Positions 33,394 to 45,690 of a stretch of 64,000 nucleotides of DNA are shown here, piece after piece (the first letter of the stretch is position 1; each line of letters starts with the position of its first letter). The notes below the pieces were generated by a model, which was given only the letters and a program-made list of their open reading frames with translations, was not told the DNA's origin and made no database searches. Position numbers and translations under genes: made by a program. Source of the DNA: Arenimonas maotaiensis (GTDB taxonomy: Bacteria > Pseudomonadota > Gammaproteobacteria > Xanthomonadales > Xanthomonadaceae); contig NZ_BMFO01000002.1 in the NCBI RefSeq assembly GCF_014638745.1, forward strand, positions 558,001 through 622,000. The letters are read 5' to 3'.

Positions 33394-34925
33394 CATGCCC
33401 GCAGATGCCGGCTCTGGCGTTCCGGCGTGTGCCCTTTGCGCCGCGCCGGCCGCGGCGGCGGCAATTCGGCGTCGCCGTCCTCGAAGCGCAGGCGGCTGCG
33501 GCCGCCGGTGCCGCGGTAATCGGCGATCAATGCGGCCGAGGCGTCCGCCTCGGCCATGCCGAGTGCGGAGATCAGGTACTCGTGCAGCAGGTGCACCAGG
33601 CGCTCGTGCGCCAGCGCATGGGTCTGGCCGGTGCGCGCGTACAGCCAGCCGGAGAACGCCAGGAAGCGGCGGAACGGCGAATCGCCGAGCAGCAGGGCCA
33701 GTCCGCGCGGGAAGCGCCCGGAGTTGGCCAGGATGTCCCAATAGCGCGAGAAGCGCGCCAATTCCTGCATCTGGCCGAAACCGATGCGATCGGTGGCCAG
33801 AATGTTGTAGGGCGGGGCGGGATTGAAGCGCAGGCCGAAGTCGGCGGTGTGCCGGGCGATCGGCGCGCCGCGCAGACGCTTCAGGATGCCGAACTGGATC
33901 TCGTGCGGCTTCAGCGCCACCAGCCGGTCGAAGCCGTCGGCGAAGCTGTCGATGTCCTCGCCCGGCAGGCCGGCGATCAGGTCGACGTGCAGATGCGCGC
34001 CGCTGTGTTCGCCCAGCCACAGGATGTTGTCGCGCGCGACCTCGTTCTTCTGCCGGCGCGAGATCAGCGTCTGCACCTCGGGGTTGAAGGTCTGGATGCC
34101 GATTTCGAACTGCAGGGTGCCTTCCGGGAAGCGCCCGATGGCCTCCTTCAGCTTTTCCGGCAGATGGTCGGGCACCAGTTCGAAATGCGCGAACGGCGGA
34201 TCGTCCGGGTTCTCCGCGATCTTGCCGAGGAAGAACTCCATGATCCGCAACGAGGTGTCGACCTTCAGGTTGAAGGTGCGGTCGACGAACTTGAACTGGC
34301 GCGCGCCTTTTTGCCACAGCATTTCCAGGTCGGCCAGGAAGGCCTCCAGCGGAAACGGCCAGGCGGTCTTGTCGAGCGCCGATAGGCAGAATTCGCACTT
34401 GAACGGACAGCCGCGCGAGGCCTCGACGTACAGGTGGCGCTGGCGGATGTCCTCCTCGGTGTACTCGCCGTAGGGCGAGGCCAGGTCGTCGAGCTTGGCC
34501 TGGATGCCGGGGATGATCCGGCCTTCCGGCGCTTCGCCGGCCAGGATCTGCGCGCACAGCTGGCCGAAGCTGACGTCGCCCCAGCCGGTGATGGTGTAGT
34601 CGGCGGCGGCGCAGATGGCCTGCTCGCCGGTTTCATAGCTCACTTCCGGCCCACCCAACACGATCACCAGCTCCGGCCGCAAGGCCTTCAGCATCAGCAC
34701 CAGCTTCAGGCTTTCCTCGCAGTTCCAGATGTACACGCCCAAACCCAGGATGCGCGGGTTTGCGGCCAGGATCGCCTCGGCCAGTTCCTCGGTCTTCTGA
34801 CCGATGACGAATTCGCGGATGGCCGAGCGTTCGCGCAGGGTGCCGAGGTTGGCGCGCAGGCAGCGCAGGCCGAGCGAGGCGTGGCTGTAGCGGGCGTTCA
34901 GGGTGGACAGCAGGATGTCGGGCAT
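33393..34925 (-). CDS. B12-binding domain/radical SAM protein
   Basis: The 510-residue protein has an N-terminal cobalamin-binding-like Rossmann domain (about 1-135). A radical SAM core follows with cluster cysteines C173, C177 and C180 (RGCPFKCEFC). A C-terminal DUF4080-like region contains FGILKRLRGAPI. The class carries out diverse methyl transfers or rearrangements. The true substrate is unknown and there is no pathway context. The ATG at 34925 is chosen; the frame is open further upstream only opposite uup. Confidence 0.85.
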   Translation of the reverse strand: MPDILLSTLNARYSHASLGLRCLRANLGTLRERSAIREFVIGQKTEELAEAILAANPRILGLGVYIWNCEESLKLVLMLKALRPELVIVLGGPEVSYETGEQAICAAADYTITGWGDVSFGQLCAQILAGEAPEGRIIPGIQAKLDDLASPYGEYTEEDIRQRHLYVEASRGCPFKCEFCLSALDKTAWPFPLEAFLADLEMLWQKGARQFKFVDRTFNLKVDTSLRIMEFFLGKIAENPDDPPFAHFELVPDHLPEKLKEAIGRFPEGTLQFEIGIQTFNPEVQTLISRRQKNEVARDNILWLGEHSGAHLHVDLIAGLPGEDIDSFADGFDRLVALKPHEIQFGILKRLRGAPIARHTADFGLRFNPAPPYNILATDRIGFGQMQELARFSRYWDILANSGRFPRGLALLLGDSPFRRFLAFSGWLYARTGQTHALAHERLVHLLHEYLISALGMAEADASAALIADYRGTGGRSRLRFEDGDAELPPPRPARRKGHTPERQSRHLRA

Positions 34926-34969
34926 GCCGCCATTATCGCACGCCGGCCCGGCGCGGCCGCCGCCACGGG

Positions 34970-34975
34970 TACAAT
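34970..34975 (+). promoter_or_regulatory. Candidate -10 box of uup
   Basis: TACAAT lies 28 bases before the uup ATG in a GC-rich stretch; the start point would be near 34982. No convincing -35 box is visible. Confidence 0.45.
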
Positions 34976-35003
34976 AGGGGTCTTTTCCCGCTCCGGACCG
35001 CCC

Positions 35004-36883
<1,880 letters not shown>

Positions 36884-36887
<4 letters not shown>

Positions 36888-38074
36888 ACCAGCAGCTCTT
36901 CGATGGCGGCCAGCACGGTGCGCACCGGTTGCTGGCGGTCGAAATCGCGGTATTTGCCGGCGAAGGCCTCCGCCGCCTGCCGGTAGCCGGCGTCGCGCGA
37001 CAGGGCACTCAAGCCTTGATGGAACTGGTCGGCGGTCTTTTCCACATAGGAGAGGCCGGCGCCCATCAGCTGCAGATGCCGGCCCATAATGGCTTGTTCC
37101 GCGTGCAGCGGCAGCACCAGCGACGGCAGGCCGGCCAGCATCAGCTCGCAGGTGGTGCCGTGGTTGCCGTTGTGGATGGCGAAGTCCGCGGTCTCGCCGA
37201 TGCGCGGCATGTCCAGCGGCTTATCGACGAATTTCAGCGTGGCCGAGGCATGTTCGCGCATCAGTTTTTCGGGAATGCCGTCCGGATAGATCAGGGTGCG
37301 CAGCTGCTTCTGGTTGAGCTGCATGAACAGCTGACCCAGGGTCGGGAACGGCTTGAGGTAGGCGAACACCTTGGCGCCGCCGCCATCCGGCCACTCCGGT
37401 TCGACGCCGCGCACCGCGTTCAGCGGCCCGATGTATTCCACAGGCTCGCGCGCCGGGTAGTGGTCGAGTTCCTTGAAGGTGGTGAACAGCTTGCGCTCGG
37501 CCTGTTGGGTTTCCTGGAACAGGCCGACCTTGGCCATGCCGTTGAGTTCCAGCGCGGCGTTGATATGGCTGAGGATCCGGTTCTGGAAGCCGAAGATGTT
37601 CGGGTCGTCGTGTCGCATGCCCTGCAGTTCGGCCAAGGTCGGAATCCGGCCTTGGGTCGGCACCTGGAAGAAGCCGTTGCCGATTTGCAGGCGCGGGATG
37701 CCGGACTCGCGCGAGGCCAGCACCGCGGTCGGGCTATAGTCGGCCACGATCAGATCGGGCTTGACCAGCTCGAACAGGTTGAGCCAGGCGCGGATCATGC
37801 CGGCCAACTGCGGCACGTTGCTGTAGCCGCAGTTGTTCAGGATCTTGGCGAAGCTGTCGATCGGCGCGGCCTGTTCGGCCGGCGCGCTCTGCACGTACGG
37901 CGCCTGCAGATAGCGCACCCGGGTGCCGGCGAACAGCGGGAAGGCGCGGCTGATGTACTTGCAGGCGAAGCTGACCTGATGGCCGCGCGCCTCCAGCTCG
38001 CGGATCACCGCCAGATAAGGCGCGATATGGCCGGAGCCTTCGCCGATCTCCCAGGTGAACAGGATGGACGCCAC
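36884..38074 (-). CDS. Glycosyltransferase-like protein of GT-B fold (MGT/UGT type) with a variant donor motif
   Basis: The 396-residue protein begins like GT1/MurG enzymes (LFTWEIGEGSGHIAPYLAVI) and has the two-lobed layout. The usual donor-binding HGGxGTxxEAL reads HNGNHGTTCELMLAGLPS at 301-318, and downstream LPLHAEQ matches the PxxxDQ position with Glu326 for Asp. It may transfer a sugar to a lipid or small molecule; the acceptor is unknown. It lies 10 bases after the aspartoacylase-like gene. The stop is within CTAG shared with uup. Confidence 0.75.
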
Positions 38075-38084
38075 GTCGTGTGCC

Positions 38085-39179
38085 TCAGCAGCCTTCGCGG
38101 CAGGAGGCTTCGGGGTTGTGGCGGATCAGGCGCACCAGCAGGCTACCCGGCTCGCGCACCGGGTCGGTGGCGATGGAGGCGACGCGGCCGTCTTCCGGCG
38201 CGGTGTAGCGCGCCGTGATGTCGCCGAAGCCGTTGCGTTGCACGGCCAGCTCCTGGCCGGCCTTGACGTCCTGGCCGAGCGTGACCAGGATTTCCGCGAA
38301 GCCGCCTTGGCGGGCCTTGACGCTGAGGGTCTGGTTGCCGACGAAGGTCTTCTGTTCCTTGGCGGTGCGGCCGGGCTTGCCGGCCAGCAGGCCGTAATGC
38401 TTCAGCATGTTGTCGATGCCGGTCAGGCTGCGGGCGATCAGTTCCGGCTGGTAGACCTTCGGGCCGCCCACTTCCAGGGTGATCGAGATCATGCCGACGT
38501 CGTTGAAGGCCTGTTCGGCCGCCGCCGGTTCGCCAGTGTCGACCTTGATCATGTCGGCCGGCACCAGTTCCGCCAGCTCCTTGACGCCGGCCACGCGGTA
38601 GTCGGCGTAGATGTACAGCGGATAGGTGGTGCCGGTGCTCTGCGTGTGCAGGTCGACCACGATGTCGCTGTTGCCCTTCCAGACGCCGTTGAACAGGCGC
38701 CAGACGTGCTGCTCGGCGGCGTTGCCTTTTTCCTTGCCCGGCCAGATGCGGTTGAAGTCGACGCCGCCGCCGCTGTCGCCCTGCAGCTGGTAGTAGCGGC
38801 TGTTGGCCAGGATGCCGGTGCTGTTGGCGGCGACCACCGCGATCACGCTGCCGCTGAGCGCGGTCGGGTCGAGGCGGTCGAACAGGCGGTGCACTACCTG
38901 AGTGCCGTTGATCTCATCGCCGTGCACGCCGGTCTGCAGGCCGAGCACCTTGCCGGGCTTGGCGCCCTTGGCCACCATCACCGGGATGTACCAATGCTGG
39001 CCGATGCTGCTGTCGGCGCCCTGCAGGTAGAAGCGGTGCATCTTGCCCGGTTCGAGATCGTCGACATCCAGGCGGTTGATGACGGGTACGCCATCGATGC
39101 GGTCGCCGGTGTATTCGGTGGCGGCATGGGCGCCGGATACGGCGGTCAGCAACAGGGTGGCGGCAAGCAGTGGTTTCAT
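38085..39179 (-). CDS. Exported succinylglutamate desuccinylase/aspartoacylase family protein
   Basis: The 364-residue M14-like zinc hydrolase has a Sec signal peptide (about 1-19, GAHA). The zinc ligands His86 and Glu89 are in TGVHGDEING, and His178 is in VVDLHTQ. DFNRIWPG is also family-typical. Unlike cytoplasmic AstE it is exported, so an amide or peptide in the periplasm is the likely substrate. A C-terminal biotinyl-lipoyl-like beta domain (about 275-350) is suggested by ILVTLGQDVKAGQELAV. It sits 16 bases after the LysR gene. Confidence 0.85.
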   Translation of the reverse strand: MKPLLAATLLLTAVSGAHAATEYTGDRIDGVPVINRLDVDDLEPGKMHRFYLQGADSSIGQHWYIPVMVAKGAKPGKVLGLQTGVHGDEINGTQVVHRLFDRLDPTALSGSVIAVVAANSTGILANSRYYQLQGDSGGGVDFNRIWPGKEKGNAAEQHVWRLFNGVWKGNSDIVVDLHTQSTGTTYPLYIYADYRVAGVKELAELVPADMIKVDTGEPAAAEQAFNDVGMISITLEVGGPKVYQPELIARSLTGIDNMLKHYGLLAGKPGRTAKEQKTFVGNQTLSVKARQGGFAEILVTLGQDVKAGQELAVQRNGFGDITARYTAPEDGRVASIATDPVREPGSLLVRLIRHNPEASCREGC

Positions 39180-39195
39180 GGGGCGGGCTCTCGGG

Positions 39196-40071
39196 TCAGG
39201 GATTGAGTTTGGTGCTGAGGAAATCGAGGAAGACGCGGATCTTGGCCGGCAGCAGGCGGGTTTCGGTCAGGGCGTACACCGGCACTTCCGGCGGGCACCA
39301 GTCCGGCAGTACGCGCACCAGGCTGCCGTCGGCCACCGCCGCGCGCGCCATCGGTTCGGACAGCACGGCGATGCCGGCGTCGCGCAGCACCAGGCTTTTC
39401 AGCAGGCCCATGCTGTTGGCGGCGTAGGCCGGGTTGCGGATCTTGTGGCTGACGCGTTGGTTGCCCTTGGCCAGGTGGAAATCCAATGCCGACAGCTGCA
39501 GGCAGGCGTGGTGCTCCAGGTCCGCCGGCGTCTTCAGCTTCGGCGCGCGCTTGAGATAGCCGGGCGACGCGTACAGGCCGACCTTGAACATGGCCAGTTT
39601 GCGCGCGATCAGGCCGGAGTCGGTGATCTGGCCCATGCGGAAGGCGATGTCGACCGAATCGGCGATCAGGTTGGCCCGGCGCGGATTGATGTCCAGCTCG
39701 AAGCGGATGCCCGGATGCAGGCGGCGGAATTCGGGCAGCAGCGGAATCAGGTAGTCGGTCGCGAACTCCTCCACCATCGACAGCCGCAACAGGCCGGTCG
39801 GCGATTCGGCCGCCTGGCTGAGCTCTTCGTGCGCGCTCTGGGCCTGGGCGATGATGCTCTGGCAGCGCTCGAAATAGGTGCGGCCGAGTTCGGTCAGCTC
39901 GATCTGGCGCGTGGTGCGGTGCAGCAGGCGGATGCCGATGCTTTTTTCCAGATGGCTGACCCGCCGCGACAGGGTCGAGGTCGGCATGTCCAGCACGTCC
40001 GCGGCTTTGCGGAAGCTCTTGGCCTTGACCACGGCCACGAACAGGGCGATGTCGTTCAGGTTGTTGAGCAT
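39196..40071 (-). CDS. LysR-family transcriptional regulator
   Basis: The 291-residue regulator has an N-terminal winged HTH (about 5-62, FRKAADVLDMPTSTLSRRVS) and a PBP2-like effector domain. It diverges from the pirin gene across 96 bases, the usual arrangement for a LysR regulator and its target, and it may also control the exported hydrolase and glycosyltransferase genes downstream of it. The effector is unknown. Confidence 0.93.
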   Translation of the reverse strand: MLNNLNDIALFVAVVKAKSFRKAADVLDMPTSTLSRRVSHLEKSIGIRLLHRTTRQIELTELGRTYFERCQSIIAQAQSAHEELSQAAESPTGLLRLSMVEEFATDYLIPLLPEFRRLHPGIRFELDINPRRANLIADSVDIAFRMGQITDSGLIARKLAMFKVGLYASPGYLKRAPKLKTPADLEHHACLQLSALDFHLAKGNQRVSHKIRNPAYAANSMGLLKSLVLRDAGIAVLSEPMARAAVADGSLVRVLPDWCPPEVPVYALTETRLLPAKIRVFLDFLSTKLNP

Positions 40072-40167
40072 TGTTGCGGATATGGAACAATTATTTGGCC
40101 TTCGCCCACTTTATCAGATTCCCGATTCGGCGGATGATGGGCCCACACGACACCGGAAGGGCATCCC

Positions 40168-40887
40168 ATGATCGACATCCGCGCCGCCGCAGACCGCGGC
40201 CATTTCAACTTCGGTTGGCTGGACACCAAGCACACCTTTTCCTTCGGCCAATACCGCGATCCGAAGCAGCAGGGCTTTTCCGACCTGTTGGTGATCAACG
40301 ACGACATCGTCCAGCCCGGCATGGGCTTCGGCACCCATCCGCACCGCGACATGGAGATCTTCACCTACATCCTGTCCGGCGCGCTGGAGCACAAGGACTC
40401 GATGGGCACCGGTTCGGTCATCCGTCCGGGCGATGTGCAGATGATGAGCGCCGGTACCGGCATCCAGCACAGCGAGTTCAACCACTCCGCATCCGAGTTG
40501 GTGCATCTGCTGCAGATCTGGATCGTGCCGGACCGCCGCGGCGTGGCGCCGCGTTACCAGCAGGTGCACTTCGACGCCGCCGAAAAGCGCGGCCGGCTGC
40601 GCCTGATCATCTCGCCGGATTCGGCCGACGGTTCGCTCAACGTCTATCAGGACGTGCGCGTGTACGCCGGCCTGTTCGACGGCGGCGAGCGGGCCGAACT
40701 GACGCTGGCGCCGCAGCGCTATGCCTACGTGCACGTCGCGCGCGGCACGCTCGAGGTCAACGGCCGCACGCTGTCGGCCGGCGACGGCGCGCGCATCCGA
40801 AATGAGGCGAAACTGGAATTCGCCAACGGCATGGACGCCGAAGTGCTGGTCTGGGATCTGCGCCCGAACGAGCTGCCGAGCTATTGA
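40168..40887 (+). CDS. Pirin family protein (YhhW type)
   Basis: The 239-residue bicupin has the pirin metal motif GFGTHPHRDMEIFTYI, with His residues and the Glu of EIF as likely ligands, plus HSEFNHS. Members of this group can act as quercetin 2,3-dioxygenases. The gene is preceded by GGAAGGG about six bases before the ATG. The divergent LysR gene is its likely regulator. Confidence 0.92.
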   Translation: MIDIRAAADRGHFNFGWLDTKHTFSFGQYRDPKQQGFSDLLVINDDIVQPGMGFGTHPHRDMEIFTYILSGALEHKDSMGTGSVIRPGDVQMMSAGTGIQHSEFNHSASELVHLLQIWIVPDRRGVAPRYQQVHFDAAEKRGRLRLIISPDSADGSLNVYQDVRVYAGLFDGGERAELTLAPQRYAYVHVARGTLEVNGRTLSAGDGARIRNEAKLEFANGMDAEVLVWDLRPNELPSY

Positions 40888-40902
40888 CTAAGGCGGAAGG
40901 CC

Positions 40903-41193
40903 TCAGTTGATGGCGGACAGGTCGGCGGGCTTGACTTGTTTGCCGATTACCCGGATGCCCTTGAGGTGCTTGCCGGCGCTTTCTACGGCCGGTTCCTGCA
41001 TGACGGCTTTGCCGGCATCGGCGATGTACTTGCTCAGGCGGCGGATCCGGTCCTGGTTGTATTCGGTCATCCGGCGGGCGAACTCCTGGTTGCTCTGCGA
41101 GTGCAGCAGGTCGCGCTGCGCGTCTTCGAGTTCCTGCTTGGCCAGTTCCAGCGGGCTGGATTTCCGGAAGATTTCGATGAGAGCCTTGATCAT
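40903..41193 (-). CDS. Small hypothetical helical protein
   Basis: The 96-residue product is strongly helical and charged (LELAKQELEDAQRDLLHSQS, REFARRMTEYNQDRI-like middle) with a short amphipathic N-terminus MIKALIEIFRKSS. A coiled coil over about 15-60 is likely. No domain is recognised. ATG 41193 is preferred to an upstream start because GGAAAAGGCG precedes it. Base usage is like the chromosome. A candidate promoter lies about 95 bases upstream. Confidence 0.7.
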   Translation of the reverse strand: MIKALIEIFRKSSPLELAKQELEDAQRDLLHSQSNQEFARRMTEYNQDRIRRLSKYIADAGKAVMQEPAVESAGKHLKGIRVIGKQVKPADLSAIN

Positions 41194-41285
41194 GTGTTCG
41201 CCTTTTCCGGCACGCCCCCTACGCATGCCGTATTGATGATGTGGTTGTCCGGGCGCTTGGCCGGCTTCGGTTTTCGAGTGCGTCT

Positions 41286-41314
41286 AGGATAGCAAAGGCC
41301 GTGAATGCGACCAA
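41286..41314 (-). promoter_or_regulatory. Candidate promoter of the small hypothetical gene
   Basis: On the minus strand TTGGTC (41314-41309) and TATCCT (41291-41286) are separated by 17 bases. The match is three of six and four of six. The gap 41194-41363 holds no gene. Confidence 0.4.
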
Positions 41315-41363
41315 TCCTTCCGGCCGCCGGATTTTCCTTTCTAATCAACGCTGTTACCATCGG

Positions 41364-41741
41364 TTACCGGGCGGTGGGCCGGGTTTCGGGCGGCAGTATC
41401 TCCAAGACCGTCTCCGGCGGCCGGCACACGCGCGCGCCCCAGGGGCCGACAACGACCGGCCGATTGAACAGCGCCGGGTGCGCGGCCAGTGCCGCCAGCC
41501 GCTCGGCGTCGGTGCAGGCCGGTGCATCCAGTCCGAGTTCGGCATAGAGGGCGTCGCCGGTGCGCATCAGTGCGTTCACCGGCAGCGCGAGGGCCGTGAG
41601 CAGGCTCTCCAGCTCCGCATACGAAAGCGGCGTGTCCAGGTATTCGATCACGCGCGGCTCGATGCCGGCGGCGCGGATGAGCGCCAGGGTCTCGCGCGAT
41701 TTGCTGCAGCGCGGGTTGTGGTACAGGGTGATGTCGCTCAT
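41364..41741 (-). CDS. ArsC-family thiol reductase (YfgD type)
   Basis: The 125-residue thioredoxin-fold protein has the redox cysteine Cys12 in YHNPRCSKSRETL and the C-terminal FNRPVVVGPWGARVCRPPE segment of the ArsC glutaredoxin-type reductases. It is named after arsenate reductase, but the CSKS form is that of YfgD, whose substrate is unproven. Its ATG overlaps the msrQ stop (ATGA), and no other ars gene is present. A link to methionine sulfoxide repair is therefore more likely than arsenate resistance. Confidence 0.85.
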   Translation of the reverse strand: MSDITLYHNPRCSKSRETLALIRAAGIEPRVIEYLDTPLSYAELESLLTALALPVNALMRTGDALYAELGLDAPACTDAERLAALAAHPALFNRPVVVGPWGARVCRPPETVLEILPPETRPTAR

Positions 41742-42354
41742 GGTTCGGTCTTTGCAACCGCCGAGCCGGCGGTTTGCCGTCGATAGAATACCCGCCAGCC
41801 CAGCAAGGCGGCCAGTATCGCCGCATACAGCAGCGGTTCGCGGATATCCGACTTCACCAGCCACCAGAAATGCAGCACCGCCAGCACGGCGATGGCGTAT
41901 ACCAGCCGATGCAGGCGTTGCCAGTTCTTCTTCAGCCGCCGCATCATGGCCTGGGTCGAGGTCAACGCCAGCGGCAACAGCAGCAGCCAGGCCGCGAAGC
42001 CGACGGTGATGAACGGGCGTTTCAGGATGTCGGCGCCGATCTGGGACCAGTAGCTGCCGAGGTCGAGCAACAGATACACCGCCAGATGCAGGCTGGCGTA
42101 GAAGAATGCGTACAGGCCGATCAGGCGGCGGAAGCGGATCGGCCAGCTCCGCCCCCCGATTTGCCGTAGCGGGGTCATGGCCAGCCCGAGCAACAAAAGA
42201 CGCAGGGCCCAATCACCGGTACCGTGGGTCAGCGCCGCCACCGGATCGGCGCCGAGGCCGTCATGCCAGGCGCGCCAGAACAGTAGCGCCGCCGGCGTCA
42301 GCGCCATGGCGTGCGCCAACGCCTTCAGCCCGAACCATCGCCAGTCGATCCGGC

Positions 42355-42364
<10 letters not shown>
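41738..42364 (-). CDS. msrQ: Haem-binding membrane subunit MsrQ
   Basis: The 208-residue b-type cytochrome of the ferric-reductase-like family has six membrane spans. Haem histidines lie in [14 protein letters not shown] and [20 protein letters not shown]. MsrQ passes electrons from quinones or flavins to periplasmic MsrP. The start is uncertain: GTG at 42364 or TTG at 42358, the latter overlapping the msrP stop as TTGA. Either fits the family length. Confidence 0.9.
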
Positions 42365-43314
<950 letters not shown>

Positions 43315-43329
43315 GCGCGTTCTCCTGTA

Positions 43330-43369
43330 TTCACGCCACCATAACCGAAAGCCGGCAAAATGGCGTGAA
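43330..43369. repeat. Inverted repeat in the msrP/msrA divergent promoter region
   Basis: TTCACGCCA (43330-43338) and its exact complement TGGCGTGAA (43361-43369) flank a 22-base spacer, midway between the msrP and msrA start codons. It may be an operator for a regulator of both arms, or two single binding sites facing each other. Confidence 0.75.
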
Positions 43370-43387
43370 CCTAGTGGAACCCAATCC

Positions 43388-44011
43388 ATGAACCAATGCG
43401 CCATCCCCGGCCTGAATCTTTGCATTCCGCCGGATCGTCTTCCAGCGCCGGCGTTGCCGGCCGAACCCGACAGCGGCGTGGCCGTGCTGGCCGGCGGTTG
43501 CTTCTGGTGCACCGAGGCGGTGTTCGCCCAGCTCGATGGCGTGCGCTCGGTCGAGCCGGGTTATGCCGGCGGCCACGCCCTGCGCGCCAACTACGAGGCG
43601 GTCTGCAGCGGCGTCACCGGGCATGCCGAGGCCATCCGCATCGGCTACGATCCGGCGCGCATCGGGTTCGGTACCTTGCTGCGGGTGTTCTTCGCGGTGG
43701 CGCATGACGCCACACAACACAACCGCCAAGGCAACGACATCGGCAGCCAGTACCGCTCGGCCATCTTCCCGCAGGACGCGGCGCAGCAGGCCTGCGCCGA
43801 AGCCTACATCCGCCAGCTGTCCGAAGCGGGGGTGTTCCTGGCGCCGATCGCCACCACCATCGAGTCCGGCCATGCGTTCCATCCGGCCGAGGCCTATCAT
43901 CGCGATTACGCCGCGCGCAATCCGCAGCAGCCCTACATCCGCGCGGTTTCGGCGCCGAAAGCCGCGAAGCTGCGGCAGTTCTTCCCGGCTTTGCTGAAAC
44001 CGGACGGCTGA
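43388..44011 (+). CDS. msrA: Peptide methionine sulfoxide reductase MsrA
   Basis: The 207-residue protein has the catalytic motif GGCFWCTE with nucleophile Cys38. Substrate-site segments are GYAGG and [11 protein letters not shown]. MsrA reduces the S-sulfoxide in the cytoplasm. Additional cysteines (Cys4, Cys12) near the N-terminus could be resolving cysteines, since no C-terminal Cys pair is seen. It faces msrP-msrQ across the inverted repeat. Confidence 0.95.
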   Translation: MNQCAIPGLNLCIPPDRLPAPALPAEPDSGVAVLAGGCFWCTEAVFAQLDGVRSVEPGYAGGHALRANYEAVCSGVTGHAEAIRIGYDPARIGFGTLLRVFFAVAHDATQHNRQGNDIGSQYRSAIFPQDAAQQACAEAYIRQLSEAGVFLAPIATTIESGHAFHPAEAYHRDYAARNPQQPYIRAVSAPKAAKLRQFFPALLKPDG

Positions 44012-44029
44012 GCGCGGCCGGGCTCGGGC

Positions 44030-44035
44030 TATAAT
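44030..44035 (+). promoter_or_regulatory. -10 box of the M28 peptidase gene
   Basis: A perfect TATAAT lies 54 bases before the ATG at 44090, leaving a leader of about 48 bases with a purine-rich AGAGAGAG ribosome-binding region. The -35 region is GC-rich and unclear. Confidence 0.6.
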
Positions 44036-44089
44036 CGGGCGAGGGCGCAGACCCTTCCCGAAAACCCCGAAGAGAGAGTTCCGATCGTC

Positions 44090-45676
44090 ATGACCCGTTC
44101 CCTGACCGCTTTTCTGCTGCTCGGCTTGGCCGGCGTGGCGTCCGCCGCCGAATACATCGATTACGCCGCCTTGGGCCGCATCCGCCAGGAGGGTTTCACC
44201 AATTCCAAAGTGATGGATACGGTGACCACGCTGACCGAGCGCATCGGTCCGCGCCTGACCAATTCGCCGCAGATGGACGCCGCCAACGAATGGACCCGCA
44301 AGCAATTGGCCGAGTGGGGCCTGAGCAACGCCCGTCTGGAGGCGTTCGGCCCGTTCGGCCGCGGCTGGGAATACCAATCGGCCTCGGTGCACATGACCGC
44401 GCCGCGGCAATTCACCTTGAGCGCGCTGCCCAAGGCCTGGACCCCGGGCACCGAGGGGGCGGTGACCGGCGAGGCGATGCTGCTGGTGGCCAAGACCCAG
44501 GCCGATCTGGACAAATACAAAGGCAAGCTCAAGGGCAAGATCCTGTTCATCAGCGACGCGCGCGAGATCAAGCCGAGCGACAAGCCGGACTTCGTGCGCT
44601 ATGACGAAGACAAGCTCAAGGAACTGCAGTCCTTCGCCATTCCCAAGCCGGCCGACGCCGCCAAGCGCAAGAGCGACGCCGAGGACTTCCTGCGCCAGCG
44701 CGAACTGACCCAATACAGCAACCGCTTCCTGGCCGAAGAGGGCGTGCTGGCCACGGTCAGCCTGAGCTCGTGGGACAACGGCATCATCCGCGTCACCGGC
44801 GGCGGTTCGCGCAAAGCCGGCGAGCCGGTCGGCGTGCCGGCGCTGACCATGATCACCGAGCATTACAACCAGGTGCTGCGCCTGCTGGAGAAGGGCGAGG
44901 CGGTCAAGCTGACGCTCGACATCAAGGCGCGCTACACCAGCGACGACGACCGCGTGGCGCACAATACCGTGGCCGAACTGCCGGGCCACGGCAAGAAGGA
45001 CGAAGTGGTGATGATCGGCGCGCACCTGGATTCCTGGCACGGCGGCACCGGCGCGGCCGACAACGCCGCCGGCGTGGCGGTGATGATGGAGGCGATGCGC
45101 ATCCTGAAGGCGACCGGTCTGAAGCCCAAGCGCACCATCCGCATCGCGCTGTGGAGCGCCGAGGAGCAGGGCCTGCTCGGCTCGGCCGCGTACGTGGGCA
45201 CGCATTTCGCCGAACTGCCGGTGCCGGCCGATCCCAAGCTGAAGGACCTGCCGCGCTCGCTGCAGGAAAATCCGTTGCCGCCGGTGCTGAAGCCGGCGCA
45301 TGGCAAGGTGTCGGCGTATTTCAACTACGACAACGGCGGCGGCCGCATCCGCGGCATCTACGCGCAGGAGAACCTGGCCGCGGCCGAGGTGTTCCGGCAG
45401 TGGATCGCGCCGCTGGCCGACATCGGCGTGACCACGGTCACCAGCCGCAACACCGGCAGCACCGACCACGTCTCGTTCGACCGCGTCGGCATTCCCGGTT
45501 TCCAGTTCGTGCAGGACAACCTCGACTACTTCACGCACGTGCACCACACGCATCTGGACGGCCTTGACCACATCCAAGCCGAAGACCTGCGCCAGTCCGC
45601 GGTGGTGGTGGCGAGCCTGGCCTATCTGGCCGCGATGCGCGACGAACCGATGCCGCGCAAGCCTCTGCAACCCTGA
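44090..45676 (+). CDS. Exported M28-family zinc peptidase
   Basis: The 528-residue protein has a Sec signal peptide (about 1-20). A PA-type inserted region precedes the M28 catalytic domain. The zinc ligands are His312 in GAHLDSWHGGTGAADNA, the Asp of that same segment, the Glu pair of WSAEEQG and the later TDHVSFDRVGIPG. M28 enzymes are aminopeptidases or carboxypeptidases acting outside the cytoplasm. Substrate preference cannot be read from sequence. Confidence 0.9.
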   Translation: MTRSLTAFLLLGLAGVASAAEYIDYAALGRIRQEGFTNSKVMDTVTTLTERIGPRLTNSPQMDAANEWTRKQLAEWGLSNARLEAFGPFGRGWEYQSASVHMTAPRQFTLSALPKAWTPGTEGAVTGEAMLLVAKTQADLDKYKGKLKGKILFISDAREIKPSDKPDFVRYDEDKLKELQSFAIPKPADAAKRKSDAEDFLRQRELTQYSNRFLAEEGVLATVSLSSWDNGIIRVTGGGSRKAGEPVGVPALTMITEHYNQVLRLLEKGEAVKLTLDIKARYTSDDDRVAHNTVAELPGHGKKDEVVMIGAHLDSWHGGTGAADNAAGVAVMMEAMRILKATGLKPKRTIRIALWSAEEQGLLGSAAYVGTHFAELPVPADPKLKDLPRSLQENPLPPVLKPAHGKVSAYFNYDNGGGRIRGIYAQENLAAAEVFRQWIAPLADIGVTTVTSRNTGSTDHVSFDRVGIPGFQFVQDNLDYFTHVHHTHLDGLDHIQAEDLRQSAVVVASLAYLAAMRDEPMPRKPLQP

Positions 45677-45690
45677 GCCGGAGCGCCGAC

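Noticed and set aside
40903-41193. Toxin-antitoxin component
   Set aside because: The small helical protein stands alone with no partner frame overlapping or adjacent and no toxin motif.
43331-45670. A 779-codon minus-strand frame opposite msrA and the M28 peptidase
   Set aside because: Composition is a shadow of the GC-rich plus-strand genes; no start signal or domain.
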